Source of the DNA: QQWI01 sp964522015
GTDB taxonomy: Bacteria > Bacillota > Clostridia > Peptostreptococcales > Acidaminobacteraceae
Assembly: GCA_964522015.1 (NCBI GenBank)
Contig: CAZFST010000052.1
Span: 1 to 15,657, forward strand
Reading direction: 5' to 3'
Length of the DNA: 15,657 nucleotides
Below, piece by piece: positions 6,686 through 14,361 of the stretch (position 1 is its first letter; every line of letters begins with the position of its first letter). The notes under the pieces are model-generated. The model was not told where the DNA came from and did no database searches. It saw only the letters and a program-made list of their open reading frames with translations. A program made the translations under genes and the position numbers.

Positions 6686-7665
6686 TGCATAACCTCATAA
6701 AGAGCATCGCCCTCTGGGGGTTCGATGGCAAAAATCTCATCCTCAAGTTCAATCAAACAATCGGATTCTGTGATAATCCCAATTTCTTGGACGGCTACAC
6801 CGGCTGCAAACAGAGTTTTTGAGAGCTCATCTACTTCACTCGGTGGCACAATCATCAGCAGGGCACCGCTTGAAATTAAGCGCAGTGGATCTACTTCATA
6901 AAAGTCGCAAATTTGCTGGGTTAAAGAGTGCATGGGTATCATGCTTTCGTGCAAGATGCAACCGACCCTGGCCCCGTGGCAAAGCTCCCAAATCCCACCC
7001 AGAAGGCCACCCTCTGTGACATCATGCATGGCATGGACAGCAAACTGGCCTGCAAGAACACCTTCAGTGACAACGCTTGTATGAGATAAAAACTCCTGTG
7101 CCTCTACAACGGCATCTGCACCAATAATAGGCGTCAGTTCTTCGGCTTTTTCAAAAGCAATGATACCAGCACCTTCAAGGCCAGCATGTTTTGTCATTAG
7201 GATTAAATCGCCGGGCACAATAGACCCAATTTTCATCACGTCTTTAAGTGGCTGAGACCCAATGGCAACAGCAGAAATCACCATCCGATTAACAGCATCT
7301 GTGATTTCCGTGTGGCCTCCGATGATTTCAACCTTATGTTTAGCCGCTTCTTGACCTGCCTGGGCCATAACCTCTTCTATTTCAGAAAGAGGTGTGCCCA
7401 CTGGTGCAAGAATGGTTAGCATAATCCCAAGGGGAGCGACACCATTTGAAGCGATATCATTTAGGTTGATATTGACGGCCAGTTTACCAAGTGCTGCACC
7501 GGTCCCAGTGATGGGGTCCGTGGAGATGACTAGGGCTTGCTCCCCAAAGGAAACCACTGCACAGTCTTCACCAATACCAGGGCGCACTAAAACTTCTTCC
7601 CGCTTATAAGTAATGTGTTTAAAGATCACATCTTTTAACTGATCAGATGTTAATTTTCCAATCAT
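6682..7665 (-). CDS. AIR synthase-related protein (PurM/HypE-like ATP-binding fold)
   Basis: A 327-residue protein of the PurM/HypE/ThiL/SelD superfamily. Residues 1-140 form the N-terminal PurM fold with GEDCA (32-36), STD (48-50), LND (68-70) and the GGHTE nucleotide-binding signature (116-120); the C-terminal domain has HDVTEGG (214-220) and SSGALL (265-270). Overall it is closest in layout to HypE, but it ends in EVMQ without the HypE C-terminal PRIC cysteine that carries the carbamoyl/cyano group, and no hyp genes are near. So ATP binding is likely but the substrate is unknown. The start overlaps the ligA stop by one base (TAATG) with AAGGAG five bases upstream; the end overlaps the amidase start. 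This implies strict co-translation with both. Confidence 0.85.
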   Translation of the reverse strand: MIGKLTSDQLKDVIFKHITYKREEVLVRPGIGEDCAVVSFGEQALVISTDPITGTGAALGKLAVNINLNDIASNGVAPLGIMLTILAPVGTPLSEIEEVMAQAGQEAAKHKVEIIGGHTEITDAVNRMVISAVAIGSQPLKDVMKIGSIVPGDLILMTKHAGLEGAGIIAFEKAEELTPIIGADAVVEAQEFLSHTSVVTEGVLAGQFAVHAMHDVTEGGLLGGIWELCHGARVGCILHESMIPMHSLTQQICDFYEVDPLRLISSGALLMIVPPSEVDELSKTLFAAGVAVQEIGIITESDCLIELEDEIFAIEPPEGDALYEVMQ

Positions 7666-9725
7666 TATGACTCCTTTACAGGGTAATTAAAGCTTTTTAG
7701 CTGAGCCAAAAAACCAGCCTCGTCAAGGGTGGGCACACCAAGAGATTCAGCTTTTGCAAGTTTTGAGCCCGCCGCTTCACCCACGATGACAAGTGAAGTT
7801 TTTTTGCTGATGCTGCCACTGACCTTGCCACCTAATTGTTCAATAATCGCTGATGCTTCTTGCCGTCCATAAACCAGTAATGTACCCGTTAACACAAGGG
7901 TCATATCTTGGTAACCTGCAGTGATTCCCTCCGATAAAGGCTGGTCTGTGGGCTGTAGAGTGTTGACACCGAAGGCTTCTAGCCGTCCTAGGCGCTCCAA
8001 GTGAAGGGGGTCTGAGAAAAACTGAACAATACTGGCTGCCATTTTGTCGCCGATTTCTTCAACCAGTAGCAAGTCTTCGTATTTTGCAGCTTTTAAGGCC
8101 GCCAAAGAACCATAAGCCTTTGCCAGAGTTTGAGCCGCTTTTGCCCCTACCATGGGAATTCCCAAGGCGCTAAGTAGTTGATCCAGGCGGTTTTGCTTGG
8201 ATTTTTCAATGGAGCTCAGCATATTGTCAACCCGCTTGTCACCCATCCGTTCGAGGTCTATCAAGCTATGACGAAGTTCACCCAAGGTATAAAAGTCAGC
8301 GTAATCCCGAACAAGGCCCTCGTCTAAAAGCAGGGTCACCACGGATTCACCCAGACCTTCAATATCCATGCCAGCCTTTGATACAAAATGCATCAAACTA
8401 CGGCGATCTTTTGCTGGACAGGTTGGATTTGGACACTTCAGCGCCACTTCACCAGGTTCTCTCACAGAGGGAGTTTGGCAAATAGGACAGGTGTCTGGTA
8501 ATTTATAAGGCACTTGAGAGCCATCACGTTGGTCAAATAAGACTTCAACCACAGCAGGAATCACATCTCCCGCTTTTTCTATAACGACTTGGTCTCCTAT
8601 TCTAATGTCTTTGCCATCAATGTAGTCTTGATTGTGCAAGGTTGCATAGGTCACGGTTGAACCCGCGACGAACACGGGTTCAAACACTGCCCGAGGGGTG
8701 ATGACACCAGTTCGCCCTACCTGAGGAATGATATCTAGGAGCTTTGTAATGGCTTGCTCAGCTTTAAATTTATATGCCGCTGCCCATTTTGGGGTTCTTG
8801 TTCTCTGACCCAACTGGTCTTGCAGACTAAGCTCATCTACTTTTACCACCATGCCATCAATATCAAATGCCAACTCTTTTCTTGTCAAAGACACAGATTC
8901 GATAAAGGCAAATGCCCCTTCCATGGTCTCAAAGACTTGGCAAGGTGAGGTGTGAAAGCCCAGGGTATCAAGAAACTTCAAGGCCTCAGAATGGGTTTTA
9001 ATGGTTTGAGGAACCCCCTCTAAAATACCGAACACCATGATATCAAGGGGCCTTGTGGCTGTAATCTTGGAATCCAGCTGGCGCAAGGACCCCGCCGCAG
9101 CATTACGAGGATTTGCAAAGGTTGCCAAGCCCCTGTTTTCTTGCTGTGTGTTCATCCACAGAAACTTTTCTTTAGGAATATAGACTTCGCCTCTAACGGT
9201 GATATCAACGGCCTCAGTAAGTTTCAGTGGAATTGAACGAATGGTTTTGATATTTTCGGTCACATTCTCTCCGACAAACCCATCCCCCCTTGTGGCCGCC
9301 TGAATCAAGATGCCATCTTTATAGGTGAGGGCCACTGAGAGACCATCGATTTTATATTCAACAGCATAGGCAGTGGGCTTTTGACCCTCTTTTTCAATGC
9401 GATTTTCAAATGCCATCAGTTCTTCTAAATTGTACGTGTTTTCTAGACTCAATAATTTCACATTATGGTTCACGCTCTCAAAGGCAGCAAGAGGGGCTCC
9501 CCCAACTCGCTGAGAGGGTGAATCAGGCTCTAGCCACTCTGGGTGTTCAGCTTCCATGGCCAAGAGTTCTGCCATTAAAGTGTCGTATTGTTGATCCGTT
9601 ATGGTTGGCGCATCAGCCACGTGATACAAGTGGCTATGCTTATTGATTTCAACCACTGCTCTCTTATACTTAGTTCGCGCTTTTTTGGCTTTCAGTTCGT
9701 CACTTTTTTGCTTAGTTCGATTCAT
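7665..9725 (-). CDS. ligA: NAD-dependent DNA ligase LigA
   Basis: Seals nicks in duplex DNA during replication and repair, using NAD+ to adenylate its lysine. All domains are present over 686 residues, near the usual length: Ia domain with the Y-H-x(n)-Y-D NMN site (residues 34-48), adenylation domain with catalytic K125 (YKIDG), GEVYIP (179-184), NPRNAAAGSLRQLD (205-218), DGMVVKVD (290-297) and YKFKAE (318-323); OB fold; a Cys4 zinc finger (C413, C416, C431, C436); helix-hairpin-helix region (about 450-580) and C-terminal BRCT domain (about 603-680). The N-terminal tail is lysine rich. ATG start with AGAGGA seven bases upstream; that site overlaps the last copy of a 21-base repeat. Clustering with pcrA is common in Firmicutes. 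Confidence 0.97.
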   Translation of the reverse strand: MNRTKQKSDELKAKKARTKYKRAVVEINKHSHLYHVADAPTITDQQYDTLMAELLAMEAEHPEWLEPDSPSQRVGGAPLAAFESVNHNVKLLSLENTYNLEELMAFENRIEKEGQKPTAYAVEYKIDGLSVALTYKDGILIQAATRGDGFVGENVTENIKTIRSIPLKLTEAVDITVRGEVYIPKEKFLWMNTQQENRGLATFANPRNAAAGSLRQLDSKITATRPLDIMVFGILEGVPQTIKTHSEALKFLDTLGFHTSPCQVFETMEGAFAFIESVSLTRKELAFDIDGMVVKVDELSLQDQLGQRTRTPKWAAAYKFKAEQAITKLLDIIPQVGRTGVITPRAVFEPVFVAGSTVTYATLHNQDYIDGKDIRIGDQVVIEKAGDVIPAVVEVLFDQRDGSQVPYKLPDTCPICQTPSVREPGEVALKCPNPTCPAKDRRSLMHFVSKAGMDIEGLGESVVTLLLDEGLVRDYADFYTLGELRHSLIDLERMGDKRVDNMLSSIEKSKQNRLDQLLSALGIPMVGAKAAQTLAKAYGSLAALKAAKYEDLLLVEEIGDKMAASIVQFFSDPLHLERLGRLEAFGVNTLQPTDQPLSEGITAGYQDMTLVLTGTLLVYGRQEASAIIEQLGGKVSGSISKKTSLVIVGEAAGSKLAKAESLGVPTLDEAGFLAQLKSFNYPVKES

Positions 9726-9735
9726 ATTGTTATCC

Positions 9736-9798
9736 TCTTAATTAGAATTTCCATTCTCCATATCAGCATTTCCATTTGCCGTATTAGAATGTCCATTC
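9736..9798 (-). repeat. Three tandem copies of a degenerate 21-base repeat at the aminopeptidase/ligA junction
   Basis: Three adjacent 21-base units on the minus strand (9778-9798, 9757-9777, 9736-9756) share the core AATGGAnATnCTnAT. The first unit contains the last aminopeptidase codons and its TAA stop; the last runs into the ligA ribosome binding site. One frame through the units is open and reads a seven-residue pattern (NGHSNTA, NGNADME, NGNSN) before a stop; this is not the aminopeptidase frame. The array probably arose by slipped-strand duplication. No function is evident. Confidence 0.8.
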
Positions 9799-11010
9799 AC
9801 CGTTTCTAAAAAGTGTAATTGATTCACCTTCAAAATTGGTCCCGATAATTTCAAGTGCTGCACTGCCGATCATAAAATCCACATGGACTAAAGACGTATT
9901 TGAGCCCCGCTCCGTTAAAACATCTTTGCCGAGGCTTGCCCCATCTTTCATGGCATAAGCATAGGCATTACCAAGGGCCAGGTGACAGGAAGCATTCTCG
10001 TCAAAGAGAGTATTGGCAAAGACTAATCCCGACTGCGAAATAGGTGATCCGTGGGGCACCAAAGCAACTTCTCCTAAATACCGTGCACCTTCGTCAGTAT
10101 CTAGTAGGGCCCCAAGAACAGCTTCACCTTTTTCAGCTTTAAAATCAACCACTTTACCATCTTTAAAGGTCAATTCAAAATTATCCACCACTTGACCGCT
10201 TAGGTTCAGTGGTTTTGTGCTGCGAACTGTCCCGTTTACCTTCAGACAATTGGGCGTTGTGAAGACTTCTTCCGTTGGAATGTTGGCAAAGTATACATCC
10301 CCATTAGAGAAGATTTTAGAACCCCCAACCCAAATATGTTCGTGGGCCAGTCCCACCTCTAAATCTGTGCCTGGTGCTTTAAAGTGAAGCTTTTCAAAGT
10401 TGCGAAGGTTTAAAAATTGGACATATTTTTTAAGTGTTTTATCATGGGTATCCCATGCCATAAAAGGATCATCTTGATCCACTCGGACAATACTAAACAC
10501 AGCCTGCCACAACTGTTCTAGGGCATCTGCTTCGCTTAGGTTAGGAAACACAATCTTCGCCCATTCTGGTGTTGGCAAAGCAACAACGGTTCTCTTGATT
10601 TTTGCCGTCATCACTAAGTTCATCACCTGAGCCATATTGACAGCGCTGATCTTTTGCTCACGGGCCAGCTTTTCAGCAGGAACGTGTTTTAGGAGTTCTG
10701 GATTTGGGGAAAGGATGGTCATTAAGCTATACCCTTCTTTTAGAGCCCCCTCGGTACTAATGGCCTTATGTTTTGGAAAATAATCAAACACCGCTTCTGA
10801 GCCGTGTTGGTAACGACTTAGGGCATGGGCATCATCAGTAAACTGAACATCCACAGAAATGGCACCGGCTTGGTAGGCCTTATCAACAACGATTCTAACA
10901 AAGTCTTTTGCTTCAATGCTGGCACGAATTAAGAGGCCTTCCCCAGGATTCTGTGCCACACCGTACTTAACAGCAATTGCAGCGTATCTTTCTAAATAAG
11001 TATTAAACAT
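9784..11010 (-). CDS. M29-family metalloaminopeptidase (AmpS/AmpT type)
   Basis: A 408-residue cytosolic leucyl-type aminopeptidase that removes N-terminal residues from peptides using two metal ions. The metal ligands fit the Thermus AmpT spacing: E248 (PTEEVFT), E314 (YLGEVAL), H343 (SCHLALG), Y350, H377 and D379 (LVHVDFMIG). The C-terminus, FRNGEWTF, is typical of the family, so the protein looks complete. The start is placed at ATG 11008-11010, four bases after GGAGG; a TTG six codons upstream is in frame but overlaps that ribosome binding site. It sits between pcrA (46-base gap before the TTG) and ligA, a position where Firmicutes usually have no peptidase. Short tandem repeats occupy both its flanking spacers. 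Confidence 0.93.
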   Translation of the reverse strand: MFNTYLERYAAIAVKYGVAQNPGEGLLIRASIEAKDFVRIVVDKAYQAGAISVDVQFTDDAHALSRYQHGSEAVFDYFPKHKAISTEGALKEGYSLMTILSPNPELLKHVPAEKLAREQKISAVNMAQVMNLVMTAKIKRTVVALPTPEWAKIVFPNLSEADALEQLWQAVFSIVRVDQDDPFMAWDTHDKTLKKYVQFLNLRNFEKLHFKAPGTDLEVGLAHEHIWVGGSKIFSNGDVYFANIPTEEVFTTPNCLKVNGTVRSTKPLNLSGQVVDNFELTFKDGKVVDFKAEKGEAVLGALLDTDEGARYLGEVALVPHGSPISQSGLVFANTLFDENASCHLALGNAYAYAMKDGASLGKDVLTERGSNTSLVHVDFMIGSAALEIIGTNFEGESITLFRNGEWTF

Positions 11011-11022
11011 ATAGCCTCCAAG

Positions 11023-11078
11023 GTTCAAATATCAAATTTCACATATAACATTTCGAATATCACATTAAAAAATATCAC
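11023..11078 (-). repeat. Four degenerate 13-15-base repeats in the pcrA/aminopeptidase spacer
   Basis: Four consecutive units on the minus strand (11064-11078, 11050-11063, 11036-11049, 11023-11035) share the pattern GTGATATT-TGAAAT, an AT-rich near-palindromic core. The first unit overlaps the pcrA stop codon, and the last ends at the aminopeptidase ribosome binding site. The copies are imperfect, so this is an old or diverging array. No transcription terminator or known binding motif is recognised in it. Confidence 0.7.
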
Positions 11079-13258
11079 TTTATAATTTCAAGTGGCGCAT
11101 AGCCCACCATTAGCTTTTTAATGCCTTTTTTGTCAAAGGCGATGGTCAGTTCTAATTTGTCGGCAGCCCCTGAAGTGGTAATAATCATGCCATCGCCAAA
11201 AATTTTATGGCGGACCTTAACCCCTGGTTTTAAATCACTGTACCCCTCATCTGTCAAGGGAACTGCCTGCACAGACTTATAAGTTGGTCCAAAGTGAATA
11301 GACTTGGGTTTAGACTCACCGGTTGCAATCTGACCTGAGTGGCTATGAATCAATTCTTGTGGCATCTCGGCAATAAACCTCGACACAGGATAATTGACAA
11401 TTTTCCCAAATCGCTGACGCATTCTGGCGTGGGTCAAATGGAGTACTTTCTCAGCCCGAGTCACCCCAACATAGCAAAGACGGCGTTCTTCCTCAATCCC
11501 TTGATCAGTATCCATGGTCATCTGAGATGGGAATAGCCCCTCTTCAAGGCCCACTATAAAGACAGTAGGGAATTCCAAACCCTTAGCAGCATGTATCGTC
11601 ATTAAAAGCACATGGCCAGATTCGTTTTCTTCGATTTCATCTTGATCGCTGAGCAAACTTACCTCTTGCAAGTAATTGGTTAGGGTTGGATTGTCATTTG
11701 AAGCCTCAAAGTTCATCATTTGGGACTGTAGCTCAAGAATATTTTCTAAGCGACTCTGAGCCTCAATGGTCCCTTCCATTTCTAACGAAACCATATACCC
11801 AGTTATCTCCAGTACAGCTTGCAATACTTGAGAAGGCATAAGAGGTTCTTCTGATTCAAGATGGGGTCTAATACAACTAACGAAGTCAGCAAGTCCTTGA
11901 AGGGTTTTTTTAGGGAAAAGACTGCTCTCAAGGGCAATCTCAATAGCTTCGTAAAAAGTCACACCTTGATCTTCTGCCAGTTCTTTGAGGGTATCTAGGG
12001 TTTTATCCCCAATGCCTCTTCTTGGGGTATTAATCACACGGAGCATAGAAACATCATCTCTTGGGTTAGAAATGACTTTCAAATAGGCCATTAGATCTTT
12101 GATTTCCAGACGTTCGTAGAACTTCAGGCCCCCAATAATTTTGTAGGGTATGCCAGCGCGAATAAATGCAGCCTCAAAATTCGCGGATTGAGCGTTGGTG
12201 CGATAGAGAACGGCAAAATCACTATAACGTTCCCCAATATCTGTTTCTTTAAGAATGGCATTGGCAACATAGCGAGCCTCGTCAAAATCGTCTTTGGCCA
12301 TGTAATACTGGGCCTTATCCCCTGCGTGATTATCAGTCCATAGGCGCTTGTCTTTTCGATTGGGATTGTTTTGAATGACCTGATTAGCCAATTGCAAAAC
12401 GGTTTGTGTCGAGCGGTAGTTTTGCTCCAGCATCACCACTACCCCTCCCGGAAAGTCCTTTTCAAAATCCTCGATATTACGGATATCCGCACCACGCCAA
12501 CCGTAAATCGATTGATCGTTATCGCCCACAACACACAAATTTTGATGATACTGGGCAAGTTTCTTGATCAATTGGTACTGTACAGCGTTGGTATCTTGAT
12601 ATTCATCAACATGGACAAACATGAATTTACGCTGGTAATAGTCCAAGATCTCTGGCTCTTTTTTAAAAAGGGTCAGGGTATTGAGGAGGAGGTCGTCAAA
12701 ATCCATGGCATTATTGGCAAGGAGCCGGTCTTGATAAACCCCATAAATCTTGCCCACCAACTTAAGCTGATAGTCTTTGTTATTCAAGTCCTGATATTTT
12801 GCAGGGTCGATAAATTCGTTCTTGGCCTCAGAAATTTTGGCCCGAACAAAAGCAATTTTCAAATCTTTATCGCTGATGTTCAGCTGTTTCATCACATCTT
12901 TTATCAGAGTCTTTTGATCTTGGGTGTCGTAGATGGTGAAATCCGTGGAAAAGCCAATGGCTTTAGCATCACGTCTTAAAATGCGCACACAAATGGAGTG
13001 AAATGTTCCCATCCACATGTATCCCGCGGCACTGCCAATAATCCGTTCAACCCGGTTGCGCATTTCTTTAGCAGCCTTATTGGTAAAGGTAAGGGCCAAA
13101 ATATTGGCTGGCAATATGCCCTTTTCTTCAATAAGGTATGCGATGCGATAGGTCAAAACACGGGTTTTCCCAGACCCCGCACCAGCCAGAACCAATAGTG
13201 GTCCTCGTATGTGCTCAACTGCTTCTCTTTGCCGATCGTTCAGTATTTGTAAATCCAT
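11075..13258 (-). CDS. pcrA: ATP-dependent DNA helicase PcrA (UvrD/Rep superfamily 1A)
   Basis: A 3'-5' DNA translocase/helicase used in repair, in clearing RecA or RNA polymerase from DNA, and in rolling-circle plasmid replication. The 727 residues hold all SF1A motifs: Q motif LNDRQREAV (6-14), Walker A AGAGSGKT (25-32), TFTNKAAKEM (57-66), Walker B DEYQD (218-222), GDNDQSIYGWRGAD (245-258), LEQNYRS (277-283), and later TIHAAKGLEFPTVF with EERRLCYVGVTRA. The C-terminal 50 residues (KPGVKVRHKIFGDGMI onward) are the Tudor-like domain that contacts RNA polymerase in PcrA. ATG start with a weak GGGTG site five bases upstream. It is the first gene of the run to the amidase and has its own extended -10 promoter. 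Confidence 0.97.
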   Translation of the reverse strand: MDLQILNDRQREAVEHIRGPLLVLAGAGSGKTRVLTYRIAYLIEEKGILPANILALTFTNKAAKEMRNRVERIIGSAAGYMWMGTFHSICVRILRRDAKAIGFSTDFTIYDTQDQKTLIKDVMKQLNISDKDLKIAFVRAKISEAKNEFIDPAKYQDLNNKDYQLKLVGKIYGVYQDRLLANNAMDFDDLLLNTLTLFKKEPEILDYYQRKFMFVHVDEYQDTNAVQYQLIKKLAQYHQNLCVVGDNDQSIYGWRGADIRNIEDFEKDFPGGVVVMLEQNYRSTQTVLQLANQVIQNNPNRKDKRLWTDNHAGDKAQYYMAKDDFDEARYVANAILKETDIGERYSDFAVLYRTNAQSANFEAAFIRAGIPYKIIGGLKFYERLEIKDLMAYLKVISNPRDDVSMLRVINTPRRGIGDKTLDTLKELAEDQGVTFYEAIEIALESSLFPKKTLQGLADFVSCIRPHLESEEPLMPSQVLQAVLEITGYMVSLEMEGTIEAQSRLENILELQSQMMNFEASNDNPTLTNYLQEVSLLSDQDEIEENESGHVLLMTIHAAKGLEFPTVFIVGLEEGLFPSQMTMDTDQGIEEERRLCYVGVTRAEKVLHLTHARMRQRFGKIVNYPVSRFIAEMPQELIHSHSGQIATGESKPKSIHFGPTYKSVQAVPLTDEGYSDLKPGVKVRHKIFGDGMIITTSGAADKLELTIAFDKKGIKKLMVGYAPLEIIK

Positions 13259-13296
13259 TTTTTCACCCGTCTTTAGCAGAATGTTTGTTCGCTCTT

Positions 13297-13305
13297 ATTA
13301 TAGCA
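13297..13305 (-). promoter_or_regulatory. Extended -10 promoter upstream of pcrA
   Basis: The minus strand reads TGCTATAAT: a perfect TATAAT (13297-13302) with the extended TGn element. No good -35 box is seen at 16-18 bases, as is common for extended -10 promoters. It directly abuts the U-tract of the prs terminator, so initiation occurs just where the upstream transcript ends. The leader to the pcrA ATG would be about 30 bases. Confidence 0.7.
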
Positions 13306-13342
13306 AAAACTGCCCTAAAACCCTAGAGGTTTGAGGACAGTT
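13305..13342 (-). terminator. Intrinsic terminator after prs
   Basis: On the minus strand AACTGTCCTCAAACC pairs with GGTTTTAGGGCAGTT, about 14 of 15 positions counting one G-U, followed by TTTTTGC. It starts eleven bases after the prs stop codon. It should separate the surface protein/sortase/prs transcript from pcrA. Confidence 0.85.
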
Positions 13343-13352
13343 CTTGAATTAA

Positions 13353-14348
13353 TCATGTAGATAATTCTTGGAGTCTATCAATCTCCAAAATCACGTCTTC
13401 TGGTAAAGCATCAAACATCTCGCTGACCGACTCCCTATCGTGGATGCGCTTGATGGTTTCAGCAAAAAGAGGAGCCACAGAGATTATTTTAATCTTTGGA
13501 CAATGCTTTACAAAGGGGTTATCCACCGTATCTGTACAAATTAAAAGCTCTATTGAACTGGCCATCAATCTCTCCACCGCATTTTCATTTAGTACAACAT
13601 GGGAAAGACAAGCGAAAATGCGCTTAGCCCCCCTTTCCTTGAGAACCTTAGAGAGTGCAAATAAAGTCCCGCCGCTGATGGTAAAGTCATCCACAATCAC
13701 TGCATCATGGCCGTCAACCTCACCGATCAATTCCAATATCTTTGCGGATTCGGAGTGATCATCTCGACTTTTATCCCCGATAACCGTTCTGACCCCTAAC
13801 ATTTTAGAGAGCTTTCTGGCCTCTTTGGCAAACCCCGCATCCGGTGACACAATGACGTAATTTTCAAGTTCTAGCCTTCTGATGTACTGGGCAAATACCG
13901 GTTGGGCGGTTAAATGGTCCACAGGTTTCTTAAAGAACCCTTGAATTTGAGGGCAATGGAGGTCCATGGTCACCACGCGATCCGCACCTGTGACTTCGAT
14001 GCAATCTGCACAGACTCTTGCGCGAATCGACACACGAGGTTCGTCTTTTTTATCCCCTTTTGCATAGCTGAAGAAAGGCATAATCACCGTTACAGACCTT
14101 GCGCTTGCCCGTTTGAGGGCATCAACCCAAAATAAAATCTCAACAAATTCGTGGTTGGGGTGCATGCCGATGCTTTGAACGATGTAAACATCTTCTCCAC
14201 GGACTGTTTCACCCACACGGACAAAGGTATTACCTTCTGAAAATTGGAACACATCGGACTTAGCCAGGGGCACCCCTAAATAGTCCCCAATCTTTTTTGC
14301 GAAATCGCCACCTGTTGAACCTGAAAAGATTTTGATATCTGGTTTCAT
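13353..14348 (-). CDS. prs: Ribose-phosphate pyrophosphokinase (PRPP synthetase), divergent
   Basis: Makes PRPP from ribose 5-phosphate and ATP, the precursor of purines, pyrimidines, histidine and NAD. The 331 residues show the family layout: VDALKRASA (75-83), DLHCPQIQGFF (129-139), PVDHL (142-146), VIVSPD (165-170) and the PRPP loop VDDFTISGGT (219-228). Several signature stretches depart from the Bacillus enzyme: YARQDRK is YAKGDKK (95-101), the flexible catalytic loop DKRRPRPN is DKSRDDHS (192-199), SPDHGG is SPDAGF, and DTAGT is TISGGT. The C-terminus is about 15 residues longer. K193 and R195 of the catalytic loop remain, so activity is plausible, but adenine contacts and allosteric control may differ. 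ATG start after GGGAGGGG; 13 bases after the sortase stop, ended by a terminator. Confidence 0.85.
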   Translation of the reverse strand: MKPDIKIFSGSTGGDFAKKIGDYLGVPLAKSDVFQFSEGNTFVRVGETVRGEDVYIVQSIGMHPNHEFVEILFWVDALKRASARSVTVIMPFFSYAKGDKKDEPRVSIRARVCADCIEVTGADRVVTMDLHCPQIQGFFKKPVDHLTAQPVFAQYIRRLELENYVIVSPDAGFAKEARKLSKMLGVRTVIGDKSRDDHSESAKILELIGEVDGHDAVIVDDFTISGGTLFALSKVLKERGAKRIFACLSHVVLNENAVERLMASSIELLICTDTVDNPFVKHCPKIKIISVAPLFAETIKRIHDRESVSEMFDALPEDVILEIDRLQELST

Positions 14349-14361
14349 AGCCCCTCCCGGA

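Noticed and set aside
6682..7665. Assignment as HypE
   Set aside because: The C-terminal PRIC cysteine motif is absent and there are no hydrogenase maturation genes, so only the superfamily is named.
12371..12979. 202-codon open frame on the plus strand opposite pcrA
   Set aside because: It lies entirely antisense to the conserved helicase motifs of PcrA, has a composition typical of a mirrored frame and no recognisable domain. It is a shadow.
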